From: Ignavibacteria bacterium
GTDB taxonomy: Bacteria; Bacteroidota; Ignavibacteria; Ignavibacteriales; Melioribacteraceae
Assembly (NCBI GenBank): GCA_012719345.1
Contig: JAAYAN010000049.1
Coordinates: forward strand, 1-61,576
Length of the DNA stretch: 61,576 bases
Reading direction: 5' to 3'
In this document: piece after piece, positions 43,615 through 52,388 of the stretch
How the letters are laid out: every line of letters begins with the position of its first letter
Position numbering within the stretch: position 1 is the stretch's first letter
The notes under the pieces: model-generated
Seen by the model: the letters and a program-made list of their open reading frames with translations, nothing else
Database searches by the model: none
Told to the model about the DNA's origin: nothing
Position numbers and translations under genes: made by a program

Positions 43615-44442
43615 CTAGTGGTTATTATTAGCCAGTTGCGCGATTTTTTGTATTTTCGACGAAAACTGGTAAATCTGGTAGGTGATTTTATGATTAGGAT
43701 TTTTTATGATAAAAGGAACTTGGGATATTACAGACTCGGATACTTCTTTTGAAGTCTCAATTATCCCGCCGGATTCAACTGTTTCCTTTAAAAAATGCCC
43801 AGTGGCTTTATTGAAGTTTTCGTAGGCGTTTTTTCCTTCTTCTGTTTCCGAAGCCTTATTAACAACTGCAATTTTATTAATTTCATTTGAATAAGAATTT
43901 ATGAGTTTTACTAAAACATAACCATCCATTATGGATGTTGGCTCGGGGGTAATAACAATAAAAACGTTTCCGGAATTTTTCATTATTTCAAGATTCTCCT
44001 CGCTGCCGCCCGAAGCACAATCAATTATCACGTAATCGTAATCAGCGCTCATTCGGTTAATTTGCGCGAACATCGATTTTATTTTCATTTCATTCAGTTT
44101 CGGGTAATCTCTTTTACCGGAATCGCCGAAGATAATATCAAGATTTTCGGAATAATTAACAATAAGCTGACTAAGCAACGCATCTCCCCGGAAATATTTA
44201 ATAAATGTTAAATCGGGATTATAATTAAGCAGAATATGAATATTCGAAAAGTTGAAATCCATATCAATAAGCAGCACTTTTTTGTTCATTGCAGACAGTG
44301 CAATTGAAGTGTTAAGAGACAGAAATGTTTTTCCGGTTCCTCCCTTCCCCGATGCAAAACTGAAAATATTTTTTCCCACCCCCGAACTTATTAAAGGGTT
44401 TTGCATCCTGCTCAGTTCAAATATTCTCTGCGCCTGGTTCAT
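43615..44442 (-). CDS. flhG: MinD-like ATPase FlhG (FleN/YlxH)
   Basis: 275 residues. The deviant Walker A is FASGKGGTGKTFLSLN (about 29-44), followed by VLLIDMDF and YDYVIIDCASGGSE, which are the switch regions of ParA/MinD ATPases. A short N-terminal peptide (NQAQRIFELSRMQ) resembles the DQAxxLR motif that activates FlhF. FlhG limits flagellar number, and with FlhF sets position. The start overlaps the flhF stop by one base. Confidence 0.95.
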   Translation of the reverse strand: MNQAQRIFELSRMQNPLISSGVGKNIFSFASGKGGTGKTFLSLNTSIALSAMNKKVLLIDMDFNFSNIHILLNYNPDLTFIKYFRGDALLSQLIVNYSENLDIIFGDSGKRDYPKLNEMKIKSMFAQINRMSADYDYVIIDCASGGSEENLEIMKNSGNVFIVITPEPTSIMDGYVLVKLINSYSNEINKIAVVNKASETEEGKNAYENFNKATGHFLKETVESGGIIETSKEVSESVISQVPFIIKNPNHKITYQIYQFSSKIQKIAQLANNNH

Positions 44443-45551
44443 TAAATTATTACCTTCCCGGTATAAATAAGATTCGCAATAAACTCTGCATCTGCCGCAA
44501 GAATATCATCGGGAATTACTTGTCCGTTTGTAAGATATTTCACCGGCTTGTTTATTTTTGTAACAAGGTTAAGAATATTGCCACACGATACAGCTTCATC
44601 CAATTTTGTAAAAATGAAAGAATCGTAATTTATAACATTGAATTTTTCGGCAACATCAATCATATTTTTTGATGTGCTTGTTGTGTTTAAAACCAGATAA
44701 ATTTCATCGGTTTTAACAGCCTGCAAGAATTGATTGATACTTTCCAGCAATATTTTATTATTCTGGCTTCTGCCGACAGTATCAATAAAGATTAAATCTT
44801 TTTTCTTAAATTTATTTACTGCTTTTACTAAATCCGCCGGTTCGTATGCAACAAGAAAATCAATTCCGCTCACTTCCGAAAAAGTTTTAAGCTGATCGAG
44901 CGCCCCAAGTCTGTATGTGTCAATAGAAATCAGACCGATATCAAGTTTGTGTAAAATTTTCGAAATCACAGCAAGCTTTGCAATGCAGGTGGTTTTCCCA
45001 ACTCCGGTAGGTCCCACCAGCGAAATTATTTTGGCTTCGCCTCTTTTTTCCACCTGAAATGCCGATGTTGGAATTAAAGAACCGATTGTTGAAACAACAT
45101 AGCTGTCAATGTTTTTCGTATTAATAAACGCAGTATATTTTTCGAGCTGTTTAATTATTGTCTTTATGTTTTCGGGGCTCACATCCCGGTGCGAAAGAGT
45201 TTCGGCAACCGATTCAAATTCATCGCGCAAAACTGCTGCTGTTTTTTGAGGTTTTTCCTGAATATCTTTCTTCCGAATTTCCTTTTCTTTGCCGTAAATC
45301 TTTTCGGTAAGCCTTTTTAATTCGGTTTCAAAGCTTGCTTTTTTCGGTTCCGCTTCTTCCTTTTTTATACGCGGGGCAACCTCGTAATCGTCTTCAGCGC
45401 CGGATGTTACTTCAAACATTTTTTCTTTTCCGGCTTTTAAATCGGCTTCAATAATTTTTGTGCTGAGAACTATGGCGTTTTCACCGAGTTCGGCTTTCAT
45501 TTTTGCAATTGCTTCTTTTAATGTAGGCGCTAAGTATTTCTTTATCTGCAT
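44442..45551 (-). CDS. flhF: SRP-type GTPase FlhF
   Basis: 369 residues. A basic variable N-terminal (B) region with MQIKKYLAPTLKEAIAKMKA, N helices, then the G domain: Walker A GPTGVGKT (180-187), DTYRLGALDQLKTF, FIDTVGRSQNN and TKLDEAVSCGNIL. FlhF recruits early flagellar components to a chosen site, usually the pole, so polar or patterned flagella are likely. It lies between flhA and flhG in the classic order. Confidence 0.96.
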   Translation of the reverse strand: MQIKKYLAPTLKEAIAKMKAELGENAIVLSTKIIEADLKAGKEKMFEVTSGAEDDYEVAPRIKKEEAEPKKASFETELKRLTEKIYGKEKEIRKKDIQEKPQKTAAVLRDEFESVAETLSHRDVSPENIKTIIKQLEKYTAFINTKNIDSYVVSTIGSLIPTSAFQVEKRGEAKIISLVGPTGVGKTTCIAKLAVISKILHKLDIGLISIDTYRLGALDQLKTFSEVSGIDFLVAYEPADLVKAVNKFKKKDLIFIDTVGRSQNNKILLESINQFLQAVKTDEIYLVLNTTSTSKNMIDVAEKFNVINYDSFIFTKLDEAVSCGNILNLVTKINKPVKYLTNGQVIPDDILAADAEFIANLIYTGKVII

Positions 45552-47597
45552 TTACACCTCAATTTTCCCAACAAATTCGAGATCAACATTTGCCGGCAGT
45601 TCTGTATACGAAACCACAATAACTTCAGGATATGTTGAATTTATTAATCTGTAAAAATACGGACGTATTGTTGCCGAAGTAATTATCAGCGGCAAATAAC
45701 CCAAATCCTTAAAACGATTGATATTAAGGTCTATAGATCTGTTCAATGAATTTAACATCTCGGAATTAAGTCCTAATGTCTGAACTGCTTCCTTTTGCTT
45801 CGAAAGAGCATCAGTAATAAAGCTTTCGAGAGATTCGCTTACGGCTGCGCAATGTATTATTCCGTTATAGTCTTTATAAAGATTTGCTATGGTATCGGAT
45901 AAAGAGTGGCGGACATACTCTGTAAGTACATCAACATTTTTTGTAACTTTCGAGTAATCGATTAAAGATTCAAGAATCTGCACCAAATCCTTAATTGGAA
46001 TCTGTTCTTTTAAAAGGTTTTGCAGCACCTTTTGAATTGTACCCAAAGGCAAAACATCCGGGTTAATATCTTCAATTACAGCTGGATATTCGGCTTTTAA
46101 ATTTTCGAGCAGTTTTTTAACCGATTGCCTGGTAAGTATTTTATCAAAATTCTTTTTAATGGTTTCCTGCAGATGGGTTGAAAGCACCGAAATACTGTCC
46201 ACAACAGTATATCCTAAAAGTTCGGCGCGATCTTTTTCCTGCTCGCTTATCCAGTATGCCTCCAGGTTAAAAGCAGGATCTGTGGATGGAATTCCTGTCA
46301 GTTTTTCTTCTACAGATCCCGGATTCATTGCCATGTATCTGTCGCTGTAAATTTCGTAATGCGCAACAACATTTCCTTTAATCTTAATAATATATTCATT
46401 GGCATTGAGCTGTAAGTTATCGCGCACACGCACCGGCGGGACAAGAACTCCGTATTCCAACGCTATATATTTTCGCGTGCTGGCAATCTTCTGAAACAGA
46501 TTTCCGCCTTGGTTTTCATCTACTAAAGAGATTAATCCGTAACCGATTTCAATTTCAATAGGGTCCACCTGCAAATATTCTTCAACTTTTTCTTCCTTCG
46601 ATTCGGAAGTTTCTGTAGTTTCTTCAGTTACAGTTTCTTCTTTTTCGGTAATTTTATTCTTGCTTACAAAAAACGTTACTGCCCCGAGTACTCCTCCTAA
46701 AAACAGAAAAGGAACTGTTGGCATACCGGGTATTATTGCAAAAAGGAAAAGGGTTCCGGTAACCGTACCCAGTACTCGGGGATTTGTAAAAAGCTGATTT
46801 CTTATCTGCGAGTCGAGGGATACGCCGCCTGCGCTTTTTGTTACAACCATTGCGGCTGAAGTAGCAATAAGCAAAGCAGGCACCTGCGAAACCAGACCGT
46901 CGCCTATTGTAAGAATAGTATAAGATTGAAGCGCTTCGGTTATTTCCATTCCGCGCTGGGCAACCCCGATTATAATTCCGCCGATAATATTTATACCGGT
47001 AATCAGTAAACCTGCAATTGCATCTCCTTTAACAAATTTACTGGCACCGTCCATCGAACCGTAAAACTCAGCCTCACGTGCAATATTTTCCCTGCGTTTT
47101 CTTGCTTCCCCTTCATTAATCAATCCGGTATTAAGATCAGCATCTATTGCCATCTGTTTACCGGGCATCGCATCCAAAGTAAATCTTGCAGCCACTTCCG
47201 ATATTCGTCCCGAACCTTTTACTATTACAACAAACTGAACAATTAACAGAATCAGGAAGATTATGAATCCCACTACATAACTTCCGCCAACAACAAACTG
47301 ACCGAATGTTTCTATCACTTTTCCGGCATAGCCTTCAATAAGAATAAGCCTTGTTGAGCTGATATTAAGCGAAAGACGAAATAGCGTTGTTACAAGCAAC
47401 AACCCTGGAAACACGGAAATATCGAGCGGCGAATTAATGTAAAGCGATACAATAAGAAGCAGAATAGCAAACGAGATATTCAGAGCAAGAAAGAAATCCA
47501 ATAGAAACGCAGGTAAAGGAATTATCATCAATCCGAGAATAAATATTATTCCGAATGCCAGTAAAATATCGCTGTTTTTAAGTAGCCGCTGAATCAT
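45552..47597 (-). CDS. flhA: Flagellar export gate protein FlhA
   Basis: 681 residues, normal length. Eight membrane helices occupy about 1-310, with the conserved cytoplasmic loop (GSGRISEVAARFTLDAMPGK, and INEGEARKRR). The C-terminal soluble domain (about 350-681) makes the nonameric ring that docks chaperone-substrate complexes (QLNANEYIIKIKGN, VVDSISVLSTHLQETIKKNF). It converts the proton motive force into export. One base separates its stop from the flhF start. Confidence 0.98.
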   Translation of the reverse strand: MIQRLLKNSDILLAFGIIFILGLMIIPLPAFLLDFFLALNISFAILLLIVSLYINSPLDISVFPGLLLVTTLFRLSLNISSTRLILIEGYAGKVIETFGQFVVGGSYVVGFIIFLILLIVQFVVIVKGSGRISEVAARFTLDAMPGKQMAIDADLNTGLINEGEARKRRENIAREAEFYGSMDGASKFVKGDAIAGLLITGINIIGGIIIGVAQRGMEITEALQSYTILTIGDGLVSQVPALLIATSAAMVVTKSAGGVSLDSQIRNQLFTNPRVLGTVTGTLFLFAIIPGMPTVPFLFLGGVLGAVTFFVSKNKITEKEETVTEETTETSESKEEKVEEYLQVDPIEIEIGYGLISLVDENQGGNLFQKIASTRKYIALEYGVLVPPVRVRDNLQLNANEYIIKIKGNVVAHYEIYSDRYMAMNPGSVEEKLTGIPSTDPAFNLEAYWISEQEKDRAELLGYTVVDSISVLSTHLQETIKKNFDKILTRQSVKKLLENLKAEYPAVIEDINPDVLPLGTIQKVLQNLLKEQIPIKDLVQILESLIDYSKVTKNVDVLTEYVRHSLSDTIANLYKDYNGIIHCAAVSESLESFITDALSKQKEAVQTLGLNSEMLNSLNRSIDLNINRFKDLGYLPLIITSATIRPYFYRLINSTYPEVIVVSYTELPANVDLEFVGKIEV

Positions 47598-47600
47598 TAT

Positions 47601-48683
47601 TTATACTATAGTTTTTTTGTATGTGTTTTTTAATTGGTAAATGTATGCCAATATTTGTGCCACAGCCTGAAACAATTCTTCAGGGACTTCATCACCTATT
47701 TCGCACATTTTATATAAAGAGCGTGCAAGATATACATCTTCGTGCAAAGGAACATCATTTTCTTTTGCAATTTCCTTTATCTTTTGAGCAATCAGGTCGG
47801 CGCCTTTAGCAACAACTTTAGGGGCGCTGTCTTTTCCCATTTCGTATTTCAAAGCAACCGCAAAGTGAGTAGGGTTGGTAATAACCACATCGGCTTTCGG
47901 AACTTCTTTCATCATTCTTCTGTGAGCCATTATCATCTGCTTCTGCTTGATTTTTCCTTTTACTGCCGGATCGCCTTCCTGTTGTTTAAATTCTTCCTTA
48001 ACTTCCTGTTTTGTCATCATAAGGTCTTTTTTGTGTTTGAACTTCTGATAAGCAAAATCGGAAGCTGCAATGGCAATGTAAACCAACGCTACTTTCCATA
48101 AAAATTTTACTGTCGTATCTATCATAAAAGACACTATCTCTTCAACTGAAAAATCTACTAATCCTACAGACTGGACTATTGTATCGCTTAAAATCCAGTA
48201 TGCAAAAAGGCTGATTATAACCAGCTTTATTATTGATTTAGTAACTTCTACAACTGAATGAGATGAAAACATTACCCTTTTCAATCCCGAAACCGGATTA
48301 AACTTTGATGCTTTTGGAGCTAAAGCTTTAAATGCAAAATGAAAACCTACCTGCGCAAAACCTGCTGCCAGTGAAACGACCATAAGCACAATAAAAAACG
48401 GAGCCATAATTGAAAGGAAATAAACAAAACCTTTTGCGCTGTAAACCTGAAGAAGGTTTACGTTTAATTCAAGTTTATCGAGCGAGCTGAAAATATATGT
48501 TGCCAGCCAGCTTATTTTTTCGCCAATATCGGTTTTATAAAAATATATTATCATCAAACCCGAAAGAAATATTGCCAGAGAATTAATTTCGGTACTTTTG
48601 GCAACTTGTCCTTTTTCGCGGCTTTCATCCAGCCTCTTGCTGGTAGCTTGTTCGGTTTTTTCCTGACCGTCCGATTCTGCCAT
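47601..48683 (-). CDS. flhB: Flagellar export gate and substrate switch FlhB
   Basis: 360 residues: four membrane helices (about 35-50, 88-108, 145-165 and 190-210) and the cytoplasmic FlhBC domain. The self-cleavage motif is intact, Asn270-Pro-Thr-His273 in VVITNPTHFAVALKYE. Cleavage there lets the gate switch from rod/hook to filament substrates under FliK control. The N-terminus KTEQATSKRLDESREKGQVA is the standard FlhB start. Confidence 0.98.
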   Translation of the reverse strand: MAESDGQEKTEQATSKRLDESREKGQVAKSTEINSLAIFLSGLMIIYFYKTDIGEKISWLATYIFSSLDKLELNVNLLQVYSAKGFVYFLSIMAPFFIVLMVVSLAAGFAQVGFHFAFKALAPKASKFNPVSGLKRVMFSSHSVVEVTKSIIKLVIISLFAYWILSDTIVQSVGLVDFSVEEIVSFMIDTTVKFLWKVALVYIAIAASDFAYQKFKHKKDLMMTKQEVKEEFKQQEGDPAVKGKIKQKQMIMAHRRMMKEVPKADVVITNPTHFAVALKYEMGKDSAPKVVAKGADLIAQKIKEIAKENDVPLHEDVYLARSLYKMCEIGDEVPEELFQAVAQILAYIYQLKNTYKKTIV

Positions 48684-48684
48684 A

Positions 48685-49458
48685 TTATGTACTCATCGCT
48701 TTAATCAGTGTTAAAAGTTTATCTTCGTAATCAACAAGAAGACTTTTCATTATGTACACATAGGCAGGAATAAGGGTTGATAAAAGCAAAAATCCCAGAC
48801 CTATTTTTAACGGAAACATCACAAAAAGAATTTGCATCTGCGGAATTACACGCGCCATAACGCCCGAAGCAACATTTAAGAGGAAAAACGATACTATTAT
48901 CGGCGCTGAAATTTTAACTGCTATTATAAATATTCCGCCGGCATATTTTATCAGTAAAGAAACTACTTCACCGTTTACCGAATAATGCCCGAGCGGAATG
49001 AGCTTAAAAGAAATTCCTAACGCGCTTATAATAAAATGATGCCCGTTAATTAAAATAAAAACAAGAGTCGCTACCAGTGAAAGGACAGATCCGATAATAT
49101 TACTTTCTGCCTCGGAATTCATATCAAACATCGAAGCTGCTCCAAGTCCCATATCATTTCCAATAAGCAGCCCTGCATACGAAAATCCGTAAAAAACGAA
49201 GTTAAGTGAAAACCCTATAATTATTCCTGTAAGCATTTCTTTAATACCTATAATTGCCAGGGGAATTAATCCCATTTCAACATCGTAATTGAAGTCGTGT
49301 ATCGAAAACATTATCATATAAGTTATTATAATAGAAAGAAACAGACGCGAAATTACAGGAACAACAGTCTGGCTGAAAACCGGCACAGTAAAAAGTATTG
49401 CGGCAATTCTTAAAAAAACTAAAAAACCGCGGATAAAATCGTTAACCAGAATATCCAT
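48685..49458 (-). CDS. fliR: Flagellar export gate protein FliR
   Basis: 257 residues with about six hydrophobic helices. Characteristic pieces are VFLRIAAILFTVPVFS, GIIIGFSLNFVFYGFSYAGL, and the C-terminal PQMQILFVMFPLKIGLGFLL. FliR is the single-copy part of the FliP5Q4R1 channel. It shares its first base with the end of fliQ and is two bases from flhB. Confidence 0.95.
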   Translation of the reverse strand: MDILVNDFIRGFLVFLRIAAILFTVPVFSQTVVPVISRLFLSIIITYMIMFSIHDFNYDVEMGLIPLAIIGIKEMLTGIIIGFSLNFVFYGFSYAGLLIGNDMGLGAASMFDMNSEAESNIIGSVLSLVATLVFILINGHHFIISALGISFKLIPLGHYSVNGEVVSLLIKYAGGIFIIAVKISAPIIVSFFLLNVASGVMARVIPQMQILFVMFPLKIGLGFLLLSTLIPAYVYIMKSLLVDYEDKLLTLIKAMST

Positions 49459-49727
49459 TATTGCAGCACGGTTACAATTAAATTAAAAACTTTATGAGTC
49501 ATCGAAATCAGCTTATCTGCAATAAACGGCATCATAACAACTACGGCAATAATTGTAATTACTATCTTAGGAACAAATGTAAGGGTCATTTCCTGGATTG
49601 ATGTTGCAGCCTGAAAAATTGAAATTATTACCCCTATTACAAGCCCCACGCCCAATATAGGCAGCAGTATTAAAAGGACATCGTAAAAAACTTCGGTAAG
49701 CAGACTGATTACAAGTTCGAGGTTCAT
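49458..49727 (-). CDS. fliQ: Flagellar export gate protein FliQ
   Basis: 89 residues, two membrane helices (about 14-36 and 50-72) with the conserved VGVIISIFQAATSIQEMTLT-type segment and FVPKIVITIIAVVVMMPFIA. It forms part of the FliPQR export channel. It overlaps fliP and fliR by one base each. Confidence 0.96.
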   Translation of the reverse strand: MNLELVISLLTEVFYDVLLILLPILGVGLVIGVIISIFQAATSIQEMTLTFVPKIVITIIAVVVMMPFIADKLISMTHKVFNLIVTVLQ

Positions 49728-50482
49728 TATGCAAAACTCCTTAAAAGCGATGAAACAACAAGATTCCAGCCGTCCACAAGAACAAAAAGCAGTATTTTAA
49801 ACGGAAGCGCCACCATCATAGGGGGAATCATCATCATACCCATCGACATTAATATACTCGATACAATCATATCAATCATCAAAAAAGGAATAAAAAGGAA
49901 AAAGCCTATTATAAATCCTGCCCTCAGCTCGCTAATTACAAAAGAAGGTATAAGGATAAAAATAGGAATATCCTGACGCGATTGAGGTTTTGGCATTTCG
50001 TTGAAACTGATAAACATTGCAAGGTCTTCTTCTCTTGTTTGCTTAAGCATAAACTCGCGCATAGGATTAATTGCATTTGTGCTTGCGGAATCGAGTGTTA
50101 TTTTTCCGTCGAGATACGGTTGAAGCGCTGTATCGTTTATTTTATTTATTGTGGGGTTCATTATAAATACCGTTAAAAATAATGCGAGTCCCGCAAGAAC
50201 TTGATTCGGAGGCATTTGCATAGTTCCAAGCGCGTTACGTAAAAAATGGAAGGCTATAATAATCCGAAGATACGATGTAGTCATTATAATAATAGAAGGA
50301 GCCAGAGAAAGTATTGTCATTAAAAGCAATATTTGCAAAGTTACCGCTACATCTTTAGGATTGTCGGCAGTGCCCACATCAACATTAATTTTAGGAATAG
50401 GGATAGTTGTGCTTTGCTGGCTGAAAATATCTGATGATGAAAACCAGGCAAATAATATCAGCAGAAAAAGAATCCTTTTCAT
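49727..50482 (-). CDS. fliP: Flagellar export gate protein FliP
   Basis: 251 residues with a cleavable signal peptide (about 1-21, ending FS-Q). Four membrane helices; signatures are SLAPSIIIMTTSYLRIIIAF, MQMPPNQVLAGLALFLTVFI and IGFFLFIPFLMIDMIVSSIL, MSMGMMMIPP. Five copies build the core of the export channel. It overlaps fliO by four bases. Confidence 0.97.
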   Translation of the reverse strand: MKRILFLLILFAWFSSSDIFSQQSTTIPIPKINVDVGTADNPKDVAVTLQILLLMTILSLAPSIIIMTTSYLRIIIAFHFLRNALGTMQMPPNQVLAGLALFLTVFIMNPTINKINDTALQPYLDGKITLDSASTNAINPMREFMLKQTREEDLAMFISFNEMPKPQSRQDIPIFILIPSFVISELRAGFIIGFFLFIPFLMIDMIVSSILMSMGMMMIPPMMVALPFKILLFVLVDGWNLVVSSLLRSFA

Positions 50483-50823
50483 CTCACCCTCAAATTCTTT
50501 TTCAAAATTTCCATAAAGCTGCCTCCGGAAATTTTTTCTTCGGCGGAATTTAATTCAGTTTCGTCGCAATCAAGTTTATCAAGAAGTGTGATAGAATTAT
50601 CGCAAACCCCCAGTATGTAAATTTTGTCTTTTATTTTTACTGCCGAAACCATTTTTTTAGGCGCCAGTCCCTGGGTAGAAATAACATTTATTTTAATCTT
50701 ACCGGAAATATTTTTATCGAAAGCGTAAAGATATTTTCTGGCAAAATAAAGCAGTAAATACATAACACCGAGCAAAATGCCCAGAATGAAGAATAATTTA
50801 ATAATTTCACCTGCATAGCTCAT
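50479..50823 (-). CDS. fliO: FliO-like export gate assembly protein
   Basis: 114 residues: one membrane helix (about 8-28) and a small cytoplasmic strand-rich domain with LAPKKMVSAVKIKDKIYILG, typical of FliO. FliO stabilises FliP during gate assembly. The call rests on this motif and on the fliN-fliO-fliP position; it is a weakly conserved family. Confidence 0.85.
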   Translation of the reverse strand: MSYAGEIIKLFFILGILLGVMYLLLYFARKYLYAFDKNISGKIKINVISTQGLAPKKMVSAVKIKDKIYILGVCDNSITLLDKLDCDETELNSAEEKISGGSFMEILKKNLRVR

Positions 50824-51218
50824 TATTGCATTCCTTTCAGCCGTTCGCTCGATTCAATAAGGTTTGTAATTCGAATTCCGAAATGCTTATCGATAACAAC
50901 AACTTCGCCTTCAGCTATTTTTTTATTATTCACAAAAATATCAACCGGCTCGCTGGCAAGTTTATCAAGTTCAATTACATATCCTCTTTCCAGTTCAAGA
51001 ATATCTTTAATCATCATCGTTGTTCTTCCAAGCTCTATGTAAACATTCAGTTTAAGGTCTTTAAGAAAATCGATCTTGCTGTCGTCCACATAGCCTTTTT
51101 TGTTCGATTCGTCAAACTCCGGGAAATCTGCCACGCTTGCTTCAAAAGTTGACCCGCCGCCCGAAGCTGCCTGTCCGGCAATTTCTTCAGCATTATTTTC
51201 TATATTGTCGTTTGCCAT
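50823..51218 (-). CDS. fliN: Flagellar switch protein FliN
   Basis: 131 residues. A flexible acidic N-terminus (about 1-45) precedes a SpoA domain with FLKDLKLNVYIELGRTTMMI and a C-terminal VVIDKHFGIRITNLIESSER. It makes the C-ring base with FliM and binds CheY-P and FliH. There is no CheC-like extension. It follows fliM after six bases. Confidence 0.95.
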   Translation of the reverse strand: MANDNIENNAEEIAGQAASGGGSTFEASVADFPEFDESNKKGYVDDSKIDFLKDLKLNVYIELGRTTMMIKDILELERGYVIELDKLASEPVDIFVNNKKIAEGEVVVIDKHFGIRITNLIESSERLKGMQ

Positions 51219-51224
51219 TTTGCG

Positions 51225-52202
51225 TTACTCCTTTTTCTCTATTCTTCTTGATATTTTAATTGCTTTTTTCCCGTTTACCGTTCCCGTAGTTCCGGCAAAG
51301 GCTTCTTTATCTTCAATAAGTACCTTCATCTCTTCGCCAACTCTGTTTTGTAAAAGAAGAATGTCGCCTTTTTCCAGCTCCATAATTTCCTTCATCGATA
51401 CAACCGCCTTGCCAAACTCAACAGTAATATTCATATGTGTTTTTGTTAAATGCTTCAGAAGAATATTCCGTGCGGTTGTTCCTTCGTATTTTGCCGGACG
51501 GATTGTTGATAAACTCTGGCTCGACATTTTTGATAAAATTGTATCGAATGCAAAAGTTGCAAAACATAAGTTCATTAAATACGATTGTTCGCCGATGAAC
51601 AACTCGAATGAAATTAACAAAACACTTTCACTTTGTGAAGTTATCTGCGCAAAATCGATATCCGGTTCAAAACGCTCTACCTGAAAATCGTAATCGCCTA
51701 TTATCTGCCAGGCTTTGCGCAAATCCTGCATAATTTTCTGGACTATCACATAAAGCACTTTCTGCTCTATAGGGGTAATCATCTTCGAAGTTTTAGTTCC
51801 TAAACCGTTGCCGCCCAAAAGCCTGTCCACAAACGAAAGCGCTAATTCAGGACTAAGTTCAAGAATTCCCTTAATATCAGTATTTGCAAGTTCGAAAGTA
51901 AAAAGACAGGCGGGGTTTGAAACTGATAAAACATATTCCGAATAATATATCTGATCGACAGATATTACATTTATGTTTATGATTGTCTGCAAACGCGCCA
52001 TAAGAAATGAACTGAAACCCTCGGCAAAGTTTTCGTGAATGTTTCTAATGGTTCGTAACTGGTTTTTCGAAATTCTGTTTGGAAGCCTGAAATCGAACGG
52101 GATAATCTCTTTATCGGGCGTTGCCTCTTCAGGCTCTTCCCCTCCCGTTTTCATATTATTCAGCAGTTGGTCTATTTCACTCTGCGATAATACTTCTGCC
52201 AT
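51225..52202 (-). CDS. fliM: Flagellar switch protein FliM
   Basis: 325 residues. The N-terminal CheY-P-binding peptide is present (LSQSEIDQLLNNM, residues 5-17), then a CheC-like middle domain (about 45-230; FDFRLPNRISKNQLRTIRNI, LLGGNGLGTKT) and a C-terminal SpoA domain (about 245-320). It links CheY signals to rotor direction, so chemotactic switching should exist although no che operon is in the window. It heads its operon after a 186-base gap with a terminator and a sigma-54-like box. Confidence 0.97.
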   Translation of the reverse strand: MAEVLSQSEIDQLLNNMKTGGEEPEEATPDKEIIPFDFRLPNRISKNQLRTIRNIHENFAEGFSSFLMARLQTIININVISVDQIYYSEYVLSVSNPACLFTFELANTDIKGILELSPELALSFVDRLLGGNGLGTKTSKMITPIEQKVLYVIVQKIMQDLRKAWQIIGDYDFQVERFEPDIDFAQITSQSESVLLISFELFIGEQSYLMNLCFATFAFDTILSKMSSQSLSTIRPAKYEGTTARNILLKHLTKTHMNITVEFGKAVVSMKEIMELEKGDILLLQNRVGEEMKVLIEDKEAFAGTTGTVNGKKAIKISRRIEKKE

Positions 52203-52236
52203 ATACTACCTGTCTGTTGTTTATTCACAAATTGCA

Positions 52237-52252
52237 GACAATAGGTATGCCA
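52237..52252 (-). promoter_or_regulatory. Sigma-54-like box upstream of fliM
   Basis: On the minus strand TGGCATACCTATTGTC matches TGGCA at -24 and TTG at -12, with the usual spacing but GT where GC is expected. It lies 35 bases before the fliM ATG, in a gap after the flgE terminator. Weaker than the box before the fliA operon. Confidence 0.35.
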
Positions 52253-52351
52253 AGAGCAATCGGGCTTTAAAAAGGAATAATAATCCGGATATAATACTGT
52301 AATTGTTTTGTTGATTGGCTAATATTAAACACGTGCTTAATAATCAAGTAA

Positions 52352-52381
52352 AAGAAGGAAGGGTTAAGTCCCTTCCTTCTT
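52352..52381 (-). terminator. Intrinsic terminator downstream of flgE
   Basis: A perfect 12-bp stem (AAGAAGGAAGGG / CCCTTCCTTCTT) with a six-base loop is followed on the minus strand by TTTT. It lies 8 bases past the flgE stop and separates the hook unit from the fliM unit. Confidence 0.8.
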
Positions 52382-52388
52382 AATTTAA

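Noticed and set aside
52226-52256. A sigma-28 (FliA) promoter upstream of fliM
   Set aside because: TAAA is present, but the downstream part (GCATACCT) shares only about three of eight bases with GCCGATAA.
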